Source: Tridacna crocea | Taxonomy: Eukaryota; Mollusca; Bivalvia; Cardiida; Cardiidae | Assembly: GCA_943736015.1 (NCBI GenBank) | Contig: OX031071.1 | Location: forward strand, 16,340,119-16,404,118 | DNA length: 64,000 bases | Direction of reading: 5' to 3' | Shown here: positions 53,581 through 64,000 of the stretch, one piece after another | How the letters are laid out: every line of letters starts with the position of its first letter | How positions within the stretch are numbered: position 1 is the stretch's first letter | Program-made: the position numbers and the translations under genes | The notes under the pieces: model-generated | Seen by the model: the letters and a program-made list of their open reading frames with translations, nothing else | Databases searched by the model: none | What the model was told of the DNA's origin: nothing

Positions 53581-53919
53581 GTAATGGAATCATTCTTTTT
53601 TTACATGTATCTCCGTCCACACAGAAGTCATACTGTTGTCAATCCTGACTTGCTCGTGTACATGAGCCATTGTGAGATGAATATTTATTTGCAGACTTGG
53701 CCTACTTTATCATCGTTTTAGCAACCTTCATTTGTCGTCTGCTTCTAATTTCATCCAACCCATTTTTTTCCTTTGTAAAGAGTAAATTTATCTTATCAGA
53801 GTGAAGGTTGTTCCCTAATTTTTGAACTGATAAAGTTATACAAGAATTGTGTCAAATAGATCTACTCACATAAAGGAACTCCAACAAACACCCACGCGGA
53901 CAGTTTCTAGGATTCCAAA

Positions 53920-56900
53920 ATGTTGAAGCTTTTCTCTGCCAGCCTTTTTGTCGTCTGCTTCCTTCTACAAGGTAATATTGATAAGTTTTTTTCATTTTGC
54001 TATCAACAGATATGAGCCATGCTCTGATGAAAAGGGGCTTTAGCTCTTTACCAAACGACAAAATTTTCGAGGAATGTCCAAATTGAAAGTAATTGCAGAT
54101 GACAAATTAAATGTAACCCAAAAATAGAAATTTGTTTCCAGCAGGGTAGAAAACATTGTGGAAAAAGGAGAAAATGCTGGTTACCAGCATTTTCTCCTTT
54201 TCCCACAATGTTTTCAAAAGGCTTCTATCTCAGGGTCGTCAAAATTAGGGATTGTGTGGTAATGGGTTAATAGATCTCCTTGAAAGATGATACTAGCATG
54301 ACACCATAAATTAACGGATCCATAAAACCCAAGTTGAAAAACTCTTTACCAAACAATCTCAGGTTTTTCACGACTCTCAGAAAGAAGCCTTTTGAAAACA
54401 TTGCGGGAAAAGGAGAAAATGCTGGTAACCATTTACCTTGACAGACGACTTTCACACGCTTCATTTACACTTTGTTTTCTTTTCCAATTCCAATCAAAGG
54501 TATTTTCAGGAATTCCAGCCGAACGCTGGCTATCATCGTATGTTATAGCATGCAGCAATACGATGAAGATGGGTAAATTAACTGTAACTGTTTGAGTTCC
54601 ATAAACAAGCTCCAAAGTATTGGTGTACATGATTTTTTACGGTCAAAAGGACAATGTCTTTAAGATTACATCCTATGATAGTGACTAATATACAATTAGG
54701 CTAATTGTTGGCGGACTGAAACACAATGATAGCGAAAAATAAATCAAAACAAACCTTTGAAAACCTTTGAGTCTAAGTGTCAAGTGGTTTCGAAAACTCA
54801 TACGAAGAGTGTTGCCCAAAGGTGCCCAAATATACAAATCATTTCAGGCTTTAAAATTTGTATGAAAGTGACAAAAGCGATATCTTAAATGAGGTACGAG
54901 TATAAAACTACATCATACAAAAACAATTTCAGGGCCTCATGTCCAGTTATGTTTGCTGTTCTGGTTACTGTGCGAAACCATCAGAGTAAGTTAAACTTCA
55001 GAACGAAAAAATTAATATTAATTTTACTGAAATTGGCAAAATGCTCTTTCTAGGGAAAGAAAAGCCCTAATTTTTGCTGCGAAAATTTTAAAAGATTTTG
55101 AAGAGCTTGGCAAAAATTGATATTGGATTTTTCAAAATATTTCAAAATTCAGGTAGATCCCTACGAATTTCAAACTACGTTTAACACAGAGCTCTCCTTT
55201 TTTCCCGCATGCTTCTTTACCTAAAATATGATTATGAATCCATTTACTCATGAAGGAAATTTACATCACTGGAAATATCCTTTTAAAATAAGGACATTTT
55301 CCACATAAATGTAACTTAGAAGCGAGGCTACTAGGGACATAGCTTACCTTACCTTTGGGCAAAACTGTTATCTGCAATTGATTTATATTCAGTGCTAAAG
55401 TTGATTAAATGAATGTTTCACTTTTACGAAACGTTTTCTTCAGAATAAGACTCGCCTTCGTTATCGCCTTCGTTATTATTTATTGTGTCTCATAATTCAT
55501 AACTGGTATATTGAACGATAAACCACAATAGAAAGAAGTATATTTCGTAACTCTTTTTCAAACGACAACATTTTAGACTTGTCCAAATAGAAGGCACTTG
55601 CAGACGACATAATAAATGGGACTCAAAATTTGAAATTTGGTTTCGGAAGGGTAGAAAACATTGTGGGAAAAGGAGAAAATGCTGGTTACCGGCATTTTCT
55701 CCTTTTCCCACAATGTTTTCAAAAGCCTTCTTTCTTAGGGTCGTGAAAACCAGGGATTGTTTGGGAAAAGGTTAATTAAAAGGCTCGCTCTTTTGTCTTT
55801 GTGCGTTTTATCTAGGGTTACCCCAGGCCTTGAGCCAGTCGCCCTGTGCCCCGGGATGGACTCAGTTCCAGTCCTCGTGTTACTATGTCCATTTTCATGA
55901 CGAATACGATTGGATGGAATCTATTGTGAGTAGAATTTTGGCTTCGTAGTAGAATACTATTACTGGTTCCTTCTTCATGACGATGTCTCTTATTTCCCGG
56001 TAGCTCATTTTGTAACATTTTGTAACGGCTTGTTTCAAGCTGTAGTACGAGGGTTTTTTTTTTTTTCCAAGTAAACCGACGATATTGCCGCGTCTGAAAG
56101 CCGAGAATCGGTTAGAGTCTTTTTTTTTCAGCTCCGAAAAAATTCTTCCTATGAAAGTTTTTGAGACAAACTTCAATCCTCTCTTAATGTTGAAGATTGA
56201 TTTGCGATATTTTGTGCAAAAAGAAGCCATTGGCTTAGAATGAATGCTACAGAAAAAATTAACAAAAATTAACAACAACAGGTATGAATAACCGATTGAA
56301 ATATGTATATAAAAAAATAACGTTCTAATGTTCAATGTTTCGACTATTGCTTTTTTCAAGAGTAAGAAAACATAATTTCGATCTTCAGTCTTGCAGGATA
56401 TCAAATTTTCTCACGCAACTCGAAGCGTATGCTGCTAGCTCCAGGAAAGTTTTACAACATACTTACTCCATACGTATTGGGGCCATGCACTGCGAAATAG
56501 GAGTTCGATGCATCTGCAAAATGTAACGATTCAGGTCAGCCTGCGCACTCGGTCTGACCTGGATCGAAACATTTTGCCATCGGTTCATTTTCTGCCGCTC
56601 AAAGAACCAGTGTACCTTATAATTTAGCTGATTGTAAGACCAAATGGATTTAACTCTTTACCAAACGACATAATTTTAGACTAGTCCAGATTGGAAGCAT
56701 CTGCAGACAACAAAATAAATGTGAATCAGAAATTGAAATTTGATTTGGAGAGGGTAAAAAACATTGTGGGAAAAGGAGAAAATGCTGGTAACCAGCATTT
56801 TCTCCTTTTCCCACAATGTTTTCAAAAGGCTTCTTTCTCATGGTCGTCGAAAGTAGGGATTGTGTGGTAATAGGTTAAAGGATCCAAAGTTATTATGACG

Positions 56901-57931
56901 ATATGTTGGGTATAATGTACCAAGCAGATGCATTATTATACTTCGGTTTACTTCAAAAACCTCCTAACTACAGCCTGTAACAAGCTGTAGTTACCACGTT
57001 TTTGAAGTAAATCGACGATATGACAGATCATTGCCATTATTAATTTCACTGTATATATCTCCATACAGGGATATTGTAATATTCATCAAGCACACTTGGT
57101 TTATATTGAGACTGCTGCGGAGAATGAGTTCTTGAAGAAATTGGTCAACAGTGTAACAGAGTTTGGAGATGGTATGTAAATACAAGTATATCAAATTTTG
57201 ATGATATTGAAACGCTAGGTCGAAGTTTAAAGAAACTTTTATTAAAGCGAGCCTTTAGCGAGCTTAATAACAGTTTTTTTTTTGAGTTTGATAAAAGTTT
57301 TTATCACATAAACTCCCTTGTTTTCAGTGTAAAAAAATATATATGTATACTTTTCTTCTTTACCTATACACGTTTGGTATCACAATAATTTATTGTGACG
57401 CTATTTTTACGTATTTCATAGTTCAAATAGAATGGATTTTTGTGGGCATTACTGCGGTTGCATCTTTTGATGGTTTTGCATTTTTTGATGAATAAATCGT
57501 GAAATATCGTTTTGTGATTAAAAAGGATCTTGACATATGTTGGGGTTTGAGGTAAGATTTATTAGACTAGTCAATAGAAATTTCACTTAGCTCCCCAAAG
57601 TCTTGTTTACTTAAGAATTTCACTAAAGACGTACAAAACTTTGTGTCAAACGCCAACAAATCTCAGATTATTGTCTTAAACTTTTATTCAAGATGACGAC
57701 GCTCCCAATCTTTGGATCGGAGCCTCCGACGAAATCCTAGAAGGTCAATATGTGTGGTACGGTATCGAACAACCTCTAGGTTTCACTGATTGGTTCCCTG
57801 GAGAGCCCAATAGCGTACCCCTTGGTGAGATCGAGGATTGTGTGGTATTTTATAACCAGTGGAATTACCAGTGGGCCGATCTACCATGTGACGACAAAGC
57901 ATATTTCATGTGTGAGAAAAGGTTTGTGTGA
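53920..57931 (+). CDS. Secreted C-type lectin, four exons
   Basis: Exons 53920-53971, 55816-55925, 57069-57171 and 57693-57931, all with GT-AG borders and matching phases, give 167 residues. Residues 1 to about 25 form a signal peptide (hydrophobic LFSASLFVVCFLLQG). The rest is one C-type lectin fold: CAPGWTQFQSSCYY, HLVYIETAAENEFLK, LWIGASD, WFPGEPN, CVVFYN, WADLPC, FMCEK. EPN is the known mannose-type specificity motif. The second calcium motif, usually WND, is WAD. Bivalves have many such lectins, used in recognition of microbes or food particles; the role here is inferred. Introns 1 and 2 contain MITEs (54040, 54338, 55547, 56650). The 3' end has an alternative (see 58584). Confidence 0.85.
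54040..54270 (-). mobile_element. piggyBac-like MITE, subfamily A, in lectin intron 1
   Basis: TTAGCTCTTTACCAAACGAC (first TTAA mutated to TTAG) to GTGTGGTAATGGGTTAA, perfect core. It splits a copy of repeat G: GAGCCATGCTCTGATGAAAA lies before it and GACACCATAAATTAACGGAT after it. Confidence 0.8.
54338..54433 (+). mobile_element. Left half of a subfamily A MITE in lectin intron 1
   Basis: AACTCTTTACCAAACAATCT through GGAGAAAATGCTGGTAACCA; the right half is absent. The rest of intron 1, 54434-55546, shows nothing recognisable. Confidence 0.6.
55547..55775 (-). mobile_element. piggyBac-like MITE, subfamily A, in lectin intron 1
   Basis: GTAACTCTTTTTCAAACGAC at the left (TTAA changed to GTAA) and GTTTGGGAAAAGGTTAA at the right. 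The loop reads TGGTTACCGGC, with one mispair. It ends 40 bp before exon 2. Confidence 0.8.
56650..56878 (-). mobile_element. piggyBac-like MITE, subfamily A, in lectin intron 2
   Basis: TTAACTCTTTACCAAACGAC to GTGTGGTAATAGGTTAA with a perfect core. Confidence 0.8.
56945..57012. repeat. Small inverted repeat in lectin intron 2
   Basis: TTTACTTCAAAAACC, then AACTACAGC, faces GCTGTAGTT and GTTTTTGAAGTAAA. A half of the same sequence is at about 56037-56080 (TTTCAAGCTGTAGTACGAGG). It ends 56 bp before exon 3. Confidence 0.55.
57172..57692 (+). other. Lectin intron 3
   Basis: GTATGTAA donor and TTTTATTCAAG acceptor. AT-rich; apart from GCGAGCCTTTAGCGAGC at about 57247 it shows no repeat. Confidence 0.6.
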
Positions 57932-57946
57932 GCTTGATGTAAACAT

Positions 57947-58176
57947 TAAATTTGTACCCGACGAGAAACTTTTAGACTGGTCCAAATTGAATGCATTTGC
58001 AGACGACAAAATAAAAGTAACTGAAAAAATTTCCAATTTGTTTTGTGAAGGGTTGAAAACATTGTGGGAAATGGAGAAAATGCTGGTTACCAGCATTTTC
58101 TCCTTTTTCCACAATGTTTTCAAAAGGCTTCTTTCTCATGGTCGTTAAAAGTCAGGACTGAGTGGTAAAGATTTAA
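57947..58176 (-). mobile_element. piggyBac-like MITE, subfamily A, after the lectin stop
   Basis: TTAAATTTGTACCCGACGAG (tip decayed) to GAGTGGTAAAGATTTAA. The core has a T in the left arm (GGGAAATGGAG). It starts 15 bp after the stop of exon 4, so it is in the 3' untranslated region or in a fourth intron. Confidence 0.7.
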
Positions 58177-58254
58177 GTTGCTTTAAAAAAAGATTAAATG
58201 AAACTTTCAAGACCATAGATCTAGTAAAAACAAAATGCTGCTATTTCAAAATTA

Positions 58255-58455
58255 TTTTTCGCAGATAGTGTAGATCCAAGATCAGACTACAAGTTCTGTG
58301 CAGTTAGAGACCACGAAGCGGGTATCAACTTCGGGATTTTTCATTTGCCCACATATTTGGCGCGAGTATTGGTGTAATATCCAGGAAGTAGAATCAAGAG
58401 AGATAAATGTAAAAAGTTACTTGTCATTCGATGTAAAATGAAAAAGGTTTAAACT
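58255..58455 (+). mobile_element. Family E fragment joined to a 5'-truncated SINE
   Basis: 58255-58305 holds GTAGATCCAAGATCAGACTA of family E. From about 58305 the sequence is the body of the SINE also found at 9600 and 60310 (GGGATTTTTCATTTGCCCAC; TCATTCGATGTAAAATG; GGTTTAAACTAAAAG). Confidence 0.5.
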
Positions 58456-58583
58456 AAAAGAAAACCGTAAAAGTGCACAAACTCGACCCGTTTTCAGTTG
58501 TGTCAGAAAACTGATTCGTAGAGAACAAATTTCGGTTCGATAATGATTAGTTTCAAAAGGAGACTTTTTGCCTTTCATTTCAG

Positions 58584-58620
58584 CATCCAAAGCACGGGTA
58601 CAGAAATCATCGGCAAATGA
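58584..58620 (+). CDS. Possible alternative last exon of the lectin gene
   Basis: TTCATTTCAG ends at 58583 and is followed by 37 bases to TGA. If exon 4 ended at GAGAAAAG|GTTTGTG (57920) instead of reading to 57931, the phase fits and the C-terminus would read CEKSIQSTGTEIIGK. The donor is weaker than the others. Both ends are plausible from sequence alone. Confidence 0.35.
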
Positions 58621-59030
58621 AATGGTTTGTTTCTGGATAGATCTATAAAATAATTAAATTTTACACTTATTCGAAGACTTTCTCTCCATCTTTATGGTTT
58701 AGTCCGAGATGAAATCCCCCTGTGTGCTTCAGCGGTACCTTTGATTCTAGCCTCACTTTAGGTAGATCTACTGGATTTCTCGTGGGAGTGTCCATAGGCA
58801 AGATACTTCAACGCCCCAGCCTTGTGCTGGTGAAATCCATGAAATATGTAGTTTAAACATATTTTATTGCCAATTGTATACATAGTTTTCTCTATAACAA
58901 AGACAGTAATCATCCAAATCAGACAAAAGGGTCTGACCACAAGTTCTCACAACTTGGCTTCGGCCATTCCCTTTTGTTTTTAACTTACAAAGAATAAGGT
59001 CTTCAATAATACCAGAGATAGTTAAAAAAA
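58621..59030. other. Intergenic, with a SINE-body remnant
   Basis: GAGTGTCCATAGGCAAGATA and GCTGGTGAAATCCATGAAAT at 58775-58850 resemble the body of the SINE at 27685. Nothing else is recognised. Confidence 0.35.
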
Positions 59031-59176
<146 letters not shown>

Positions 59177-59349
59177 AACACGAGATGTCGCCGTGATATG
59201 AATGCAAAAAAAAAAATGAAAATGGCGTAAATTACCCTTCAATCAATCAATCAATAAATAAATAGGCCTAAATCAATGAATCCATGGATCCATCATGCAA
59301 GCTTACGTGCTGCTCATTGATAGGCCTACCTCAAATAATATTATGTTGA

Positions 59350-59520
59350 GAGAATTCTTTACCAATCAGCCCCTAGTTTTTACGACCCTGAGATAGACGC
59401 CTTTTGAAAACATTGTGCAAAAAGGAGAAAATGCTGGTTTTTGAGTTACGTATATTTTGTCGTCTGCTAGTGCTTTCAATTTTGACCAGTCTAAAATTTT
59501 GTTGTTTGGTAAAGGGTTAA
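59350..59520 (+). mobile_element. Subfamily A MITE, right arm deleted
   Basis: AATTCTTTACCAATCAGCCC at the left, GTTTGGTAAAGGGTTAA at the right. After AGGAGAAAATGCTGG the right arm is missing and the flank TTTTTGAGTTACG follows. Confidence 0.65.
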
Positions 59521-60309
59521 GGATAGGGCAACCTTCTAAGATTCGTGTAACATCCCCTTTCTTCGCCCAAATCGTCTTGATTCGGCAAAGACTCTGTTAA
59601 TTAATCCATAATCGATGCGTGGAACCAGCGTCTACCGTCCAATCGCTAACCCGAATCTTAGCCGAATATTGACCATTTTCAAACAGACCATAAAAACTAG
59701 TCGGTGCCTAAGAAATACATCACAGCTTTTCACATAAATCACCCACTTTGACTTTGCTAGCTTTTCAATGAAAACAAGTATTTCATGTACATTTGCAAAC
59801 TAAAAATGAATCTCGAACTACTTTTTTCCCCAGAAGGATAGAAGGTTTGAAAATTGAATTGAATTTGTTATAACGGTAGATCTAGTCAATTAATAAGGAA
59901 GTTCAAACAGGAACAACACAAAAAATGCAAAGAAGATTCTAAATAGTATTGAAAATGCCATAGTTTTTCATAAGAAAAGTATGGTGCGAATTGTTCATGG
60001 TACGAATAGTTTATTTTCGATTTGCGGGTTGTCCCCCTTAGTTGAGCAAGCGGTTGTGCGCCATTCAAATCGAAATGTGGAGAAGTCCCGCAACTTGTTA
60101 TGTTTCTTGCGTTTAAAAAGCACCGGAAGAGGTTAGTAATCGGTATATCTCCATACAGAAATTCATTTTTGTCATGTGTGTATTAACTTTGCATAGTGCG
60201 TTGTTTTTAAAAGGTTCGGTATTGTAATGTGTTTCCGCGGCGCGCATTGCGTTAATATTAGCACAGGAATCGGACGTTTATTTCGTGAAAGTAGCTAAAT
60301 GGCAGCCTA
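59521..60309. other. Intergenic DNA without recognisable feature
   Basis: No repeat or coding signal identified. Confidence 0.35.
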
Positions 60310-60530
60310 AGTGGTGTCCGTGGTCGTGAGGTAGAGCGTCGGTCTCGTAACCAAAAGGTCTTGAGTTCGATCCCCGGGAGCGGGTGTCAACTTTGGGATT
60401 TTTCATTGGCCCACACATTCTGCGCGAGTACTGGTGTACTTCCCAGGAAGCAGAATCGAGAAAGAGATTAGTACAAGTTGTAAGAACTTGTTTCTCAATC
60501 GATGTAAAATAAATATGTTTAAACTAAACT
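60310..60530 (+). mobile_element. tRNA-derived SINE, second family, full copy
   Basis: Head with box A (TGGTCGTGAGGTAGAGCG) and box B (GAGTTCGATCCCC); body GGGATTTTTCATTGGCCCAC and TCCCAGGAAGCAGAATCGAG; 3' part TCAATCGATGTAAAATAAAT. No clear target duplication. A family E remnant (TCGGATCTTGATCTACATTA) follows at about 60545-60590. Confidence 0.7.
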
Positions 60531-60994
60531 AGTTATTTGCACGTTCTGTTCTGTCGGATCTTGATCTACATTATCTGCAAGACGTAAGTGAGTTCTGCTT
60601 ATCATAATATAATTATGCAAATTTTTATCCGACCAGAAATTCCTTTGTTGTCTGTCTTGAAATTATTTATTGATACTTTTGTTAGTTTCAAGAAAAGGGA
60701 GGTACAGTAATTGTTATCTCCCTTTGTAAAGAGAATATTTTTTTCATTGATTTATAAATGATAATTCTAAGAAGGAAAGGAAGAAAAAAGTGGCTCATGA
60801 AGTTACTTTTCATTGTTTTACTTCATATTGTATCACAAAAGAGTTTCAGGAATGATTCAATATTTCTTAAAGGTGGGTATTTAGAATTTTCACATCACAC
60901 CAAATCAAAAAATATACATATAGCTGAAATTTATATGAAAAAAAAAATACAAAACATTAATAATCAAGAATCATAAAATAACAGAAAAAAAAAA

Positions 60995-61165
60995 TTGATG
61001 GTATTCCCTTAAAAGGCCATGTAGCCCCTTAAGTTATTTTTAGATTTCGCGCCAAAAATATTAAAAATATAAAAAATATTAAAAAAGCATTGTGGGAATG
61101 TTGAGTGACTGGCACGTGACAAATGACGCTTAAATTCTATTACATAACAAACATAATTATTTTTC
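60995..61165 (+). repeat. Dispersed repeat, family K, second copy
   Basis: ATGGTATTCCCTTAAAAGGC, TTTTTAGATTTCGCGCC, GCATTGTGGGAATG and GTGACTGGCACGTGAC match 13265-13420. Confidence 0.6.
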
Positions 61166-61333
61166 TTAATATCTTCCTCAGACACTATGTTTGAAGCTTC
61201 GTCTGTGTAAACAACCTATCCACGCTCTGAAATTACGGGGAAGACATTGTTTATACATACAAAGTAAGTTTTCGAAGGTAGGTTATATTAATCTGGGAGG
61301 GGGCAGACCGAGTCATATTTAGAACTACAGAAG

Positions 61334-61550
61334 TCACCCTTAGGCTGCTTAGCGCAACACACTTGCCATTATAGACAGTGTAGATAAAGTTCAGACTTTA
61401 CAGAACTTGCAGTCTGATCTTGGATCTACATTGTCCAGAAAAAAAAAATGTTCGTCCCATAGATATAACTTGAAATAGATCTAGCAATATTTTGTGTTTA
61501 AATTTGAACCTGAAAGTTACATTTCACTTTTTTAGCAGATAAAGGGTTAA
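61334..61550. mobile_element. Family E element
   Basis: CACCCTTAGGCTGCTTAGCG at the left (TTAA lost), AGCAGATAAAGGGTTAA at the right. The core AGATAAAGTTCAGACTTTAC pairs with GCAGTCTGATCTTGGATCTA. Confidence 0.6.
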
Positions 61551-62405
61551 ATATGATAATCTTCAACAGGCTGCCAATTTAGAATTGGTTTGCATCTCGT
61601 GAAAAGGTGCCTTCCGATATTTGTGTAAATTGTCATTTCGGATCAGCTCGTGCAGTCCACGTAGGCTAAACCAAGACGGCACTTTATGACTACATTAGAT
61701 TTTGTCCAAAAGTACACTTGTGCAAAAGAGAAAATTGCATACTTGAATTGTTGGGAGGACATAGCCAATTTAAGTTTAGGTATAACTGTATAGAAACTTT
61801 GAAAACAAAATCATTATTTTGCTAAGCAAGTTCAAAAAGATCATCTGTAAAAGACATTTCAAAATCTGTCACAACTCCTACATTCATCGCAGTAATGATT
61901 TTGATGAACAGGATTCGAAATTCCCACATATTTACTTGCAATAAATTTAATGCAAGTCAGAATTGGAAAATGCGACTTGAAATTTCAAGTGCAAATAACT
62001 GAAGAACAATAACCAAAATTAACTAGATTTTGAGGGTACTTAGTAAGGTAATTCTTTTCGATCTGGATAAACATAGGTCATTTCGATGGCTGTTGATAAT
62101 TTTATGTCACCATTGAAGTTTCTGTGTTGTTGTTCGTTGTCCAGGTTTCGTGAGCCATGTGCTTTCGTCTGCACTCAAGGCAAATACTACAATTCTGCAT
62201 TTTTTACACGGAAAAAAAAAAAAGGGTAGACAAACTAAATCCCAGATAATAAAACAGAAATATTTGTTAGTCTAACTCTTTCTTGAAAAGATAACTATCA
62301 TACATAAGTAACAACGCGAGAAGAAGTCGGACATTGGCTGAGTCCACACCTAAACCCAAAGGGTGGATAACACTGTACAAGGCAATAATGAAATCCTTAT
62401 TCAAT
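61551..62405. other. Intergenic DNA, one faint repeat
   Basis: A decayed F-like segment (CATTTCGGATCAGCTCGTGC, about 61633) is visible; otherwise nothing. Confidence 0.35.
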
Positions 62406-62472
62406 CGTCTACAAAGTAATTCCTGGTTATTTTACGACCCTCAGATAGGAGGCTTTGAAAACATTGTGGGAC
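62406..62472 (+). mobile_element. Left quarter of a subfamily A MITE
   Basis: ACAAAGTAATTCCTGGTTAT, TTACGACCCTCAGATAGGAG and TTGAAAACATTGTGGG match the left flank of A elements; the hairpin is gone. Confidence 0.5.
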
Positions 62473-62830
62473 CGTTGTTGTGTCATGCGTTTTTTTTTTT
62501 TCCAGTGATTTACTTTCATTTCTCTTTATTTCTTTTAGCAGTATTATAGCATGATGATTGAAATTAACTTGTCAATTCGGATAGCAGGGAACATAAATAT
62601 GATTACGTTAGACCATAAGCTGATTGAGAATGTTAGCTATCTAATTCACGATGAAAAAAATGGCCTGCTCTAATCTGCGCCGATCAAAGGAGATTCGTCT
62701 GATAAAATTTCTTACTTTTACGACATTAAAAATTGAATGGGACAAGGGCGCACTCATTGACAAAAACAATATGACATTTTGGATTTAAATCTGACAATGG
62801 CGCATGGTGCAAGCCTTTTCCAGTCACTGG

Positions 62831-63465
62831 CTTGTATCCAGTTGAGGAAGAATCTGTTCAGGTTCCAGTCTTAACTACTTTGAGAGAGGCACTTGTATCC
62901 AGTTTAGTTAGAATGCATTTAGGTTCCAGTCTGAACTACTGTGACAGAGGTGCTTGTATCCAGTTGAGTTAGAATCTGTTTGGGTTCTAGTCTTAATTAC
63001 TTTGAGAGGGGTGCTTGTATCCAGTTGAGGTAGAATCCGTTTAGGTACTAGTCTTAACTACTTTGAGAGAGGTGCTTGTATACACTTGAGGTAGAATCCG
63101 TTTGGGTTCCAGTCTTAACTACTTTTGAGAGAGTGCTTGTATACACTTGAGGTAGAATCCGTTTAGGTTCCAGTCTTAACTACTTTGAGAGAGTGCTTGT
63201 ATACACTTGCGGTAGAATCCGTTTAGGTTCCAGTCTTAACTACTTTGAGAGAGGTGTACTTGTATCTAGTTGAGGTAGAATCTGTTCAGATTCTAGTCTT
63301 AACTACTCATATCCAGTTGAGATAAAGTCTTTTCGGGTTCTGGTCTTAATTACTTTGAGACAGGTGCTTATTTCCGGTTGAGGTAGAATCCCTTTTTACT
63401 AGTCCAAGTCACTTTGAAAGGCATATTTTTATCCAGTTTAGGTAGAATCAGTTTTGGTTCTAGTC
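62831..63465 (+). repeat. 61-bp minisatellite, about ten units
   Basis: Units start near CTTGTATCCAGTTGAGGTAG and contain AATCCGTTTAGGTTCCAGTC and TTAACTACTTTGAGAGAGGT. Spacing is 60-61 bp for most of the array (62831, 62892, 62953, 63014, 63075, 63136, 63196) and the last units are irregular. The final unit breaks at its TTAA. Confidence 0.9.
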
Positions 63466-63508
63466 TTAACTCTTTACCACACGAGAAAGTTTTAGACTGG
63501 TCCAAATA
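63466..63508 (-). mobile_element. End fragment of a subfamily A MITE at the minisatellite border
   Basis: TTAACTCTTTACCACACGAG and TTAGACTGGTCCAAATAC. The TTAA is the one present in every minisatellite unit (CAGTCTTAACTAC), so the element probably entered there and was later cut. From 63509 to 64000 nothing is recognised. Confidence 0.6.
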
Positions 63509-64000
63509 CATGGATCCGTGGAAATCGATATTTGACCAATCAGGTCATCGCATTTATTCTACCCGATGTGCATCGTTGTGTTCTGCTATGTCGGCTCACA
63601 AATAAACGACTGTTAACGTTGGAGGGATGTGATACTATTTATTTATTTTGTGTTTTTAACGTTTGAATATAAGAAAAACCTTAAAATATGTGCTTTGCGA
63701 GCGTGTACCGCTGACGTGAGATCACGCAGAGGCTATAGACAAGTCTGAATTATGATAATGACTGAAAATTTGGACCAATGTAAAGAGTTCTGATGAGCGC
63801 TGGAAAATGGATTAATTTAAAAAATGTTAACCCCTCTGAAAGATAAAAATTGAAAACAAAGGTAAAAATAGACCTATATGAAATACGTTTACTTGAATAT
63901 CTAACCTTGTTCAATAACCTATGCACATCCAAAAAGTGGCTGCGTAACTTGTCACCAATGTTTCAGTTTGACATTAATCTTAACCCATGGTGCATGAAGA

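Noticed and set aside
55895-56404. A 169-codon open frame on the minus strand across lectin exon 2 and intron 2
   Set aside because: It overlaps a confident lectin exon antisense, is low in complexity (F, I, K, Y rich) and includes a T-homopolymer and part of a small repeat. No family resemblance.
61175-61330. Promoter or gene start near a GC-richer patch
   Set aside because: No coding frame, no recognisable core promoter elements and no exon downstream.

Overview
The window looks like nuclear DNA of a mollusc, most likely a bivalve. It is AT-rich and gene-poor, and it holds spliced genes, tRNA-derived SINEs, a decayed non-LTR reverse transcriptase and many short inverted-repeat elements. 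The long repeats that open with AGCTCACCTGAGCAC or with ATACCCCCC are of types I associate with bivalve genomes. That assignment rests on recall, not on a search.

Genes. (1) 17853-21021, + strand: an intronless 1026-residue C2H2 zinc-finger protein. Eight fingers lie in the N-terminal and central part. A last pair at the extreme C-terminus resembles the dimerisation pair of Hunchback and Ikaros proteins. (2) 53920-57931, + strand: a secreted C-type lectin in four exons (167 residues), with an EPN sugar-binding motif but WAD in place of WND. (3) 52720-53580, + strand: exons of a gene I do not recognise. One 225-nt exon lies in a 281-bp exact tandem duplication that keeps the frame. (4) 48497-49436, + strand: a broken CR1/jockey-type reverse transcriptase.

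Mobile elements dominate the rest. About 70 full or partial copies belong to one group of about 225-bp elements. They start TTAACCCTTTACC, end GGTAAAGGGTTAA and carry a central near-perfect palindrome. TTAA ends followed by CCCT are the signature of piggyBac-type transposition, so I read them as piggyBac-like MITEs. Three subfamilies (called A, B and C here) differ in the palindrome core, and both arms change together. A second TTAA-bounded family (E) carries a core like GATCAGACTGCAC. Several copies share one TTAA in head-to-tail chains, and some sit inside other repeats at TTAA. The clearest case is a C element inside an A element at 14238-14466.

Layout. 1-17800 is MITE-dense intergenic DNA with one SINE, a 663-bp TIR element and other fold-backs. 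17853-21405 is the zinc-finger gene, with a MITE just before its splice acceptor and another after its stop. 21900-42200 holds more MITEs, two long internally tandem repeats and long AT-rich stretches with nothing recognisable. 42214-52310 is a block of two interleaved long repeat families (H and I) with about 155-167 bp internal units and the dead reverse transcriptase. 52720-58620 holds the duplicated-exon fragment and the lectin gene, whose introns contain MITEs. 58700-64000 has microsatellites, a SINE, a MITE and a 61-bp minisatellite.

I see no bacterial genes, CRISPR arrays, rRNA or intact tRNA genes. There is no intact transposase, so the MITEs must have been moved by an enzyme encoded elsewhere.
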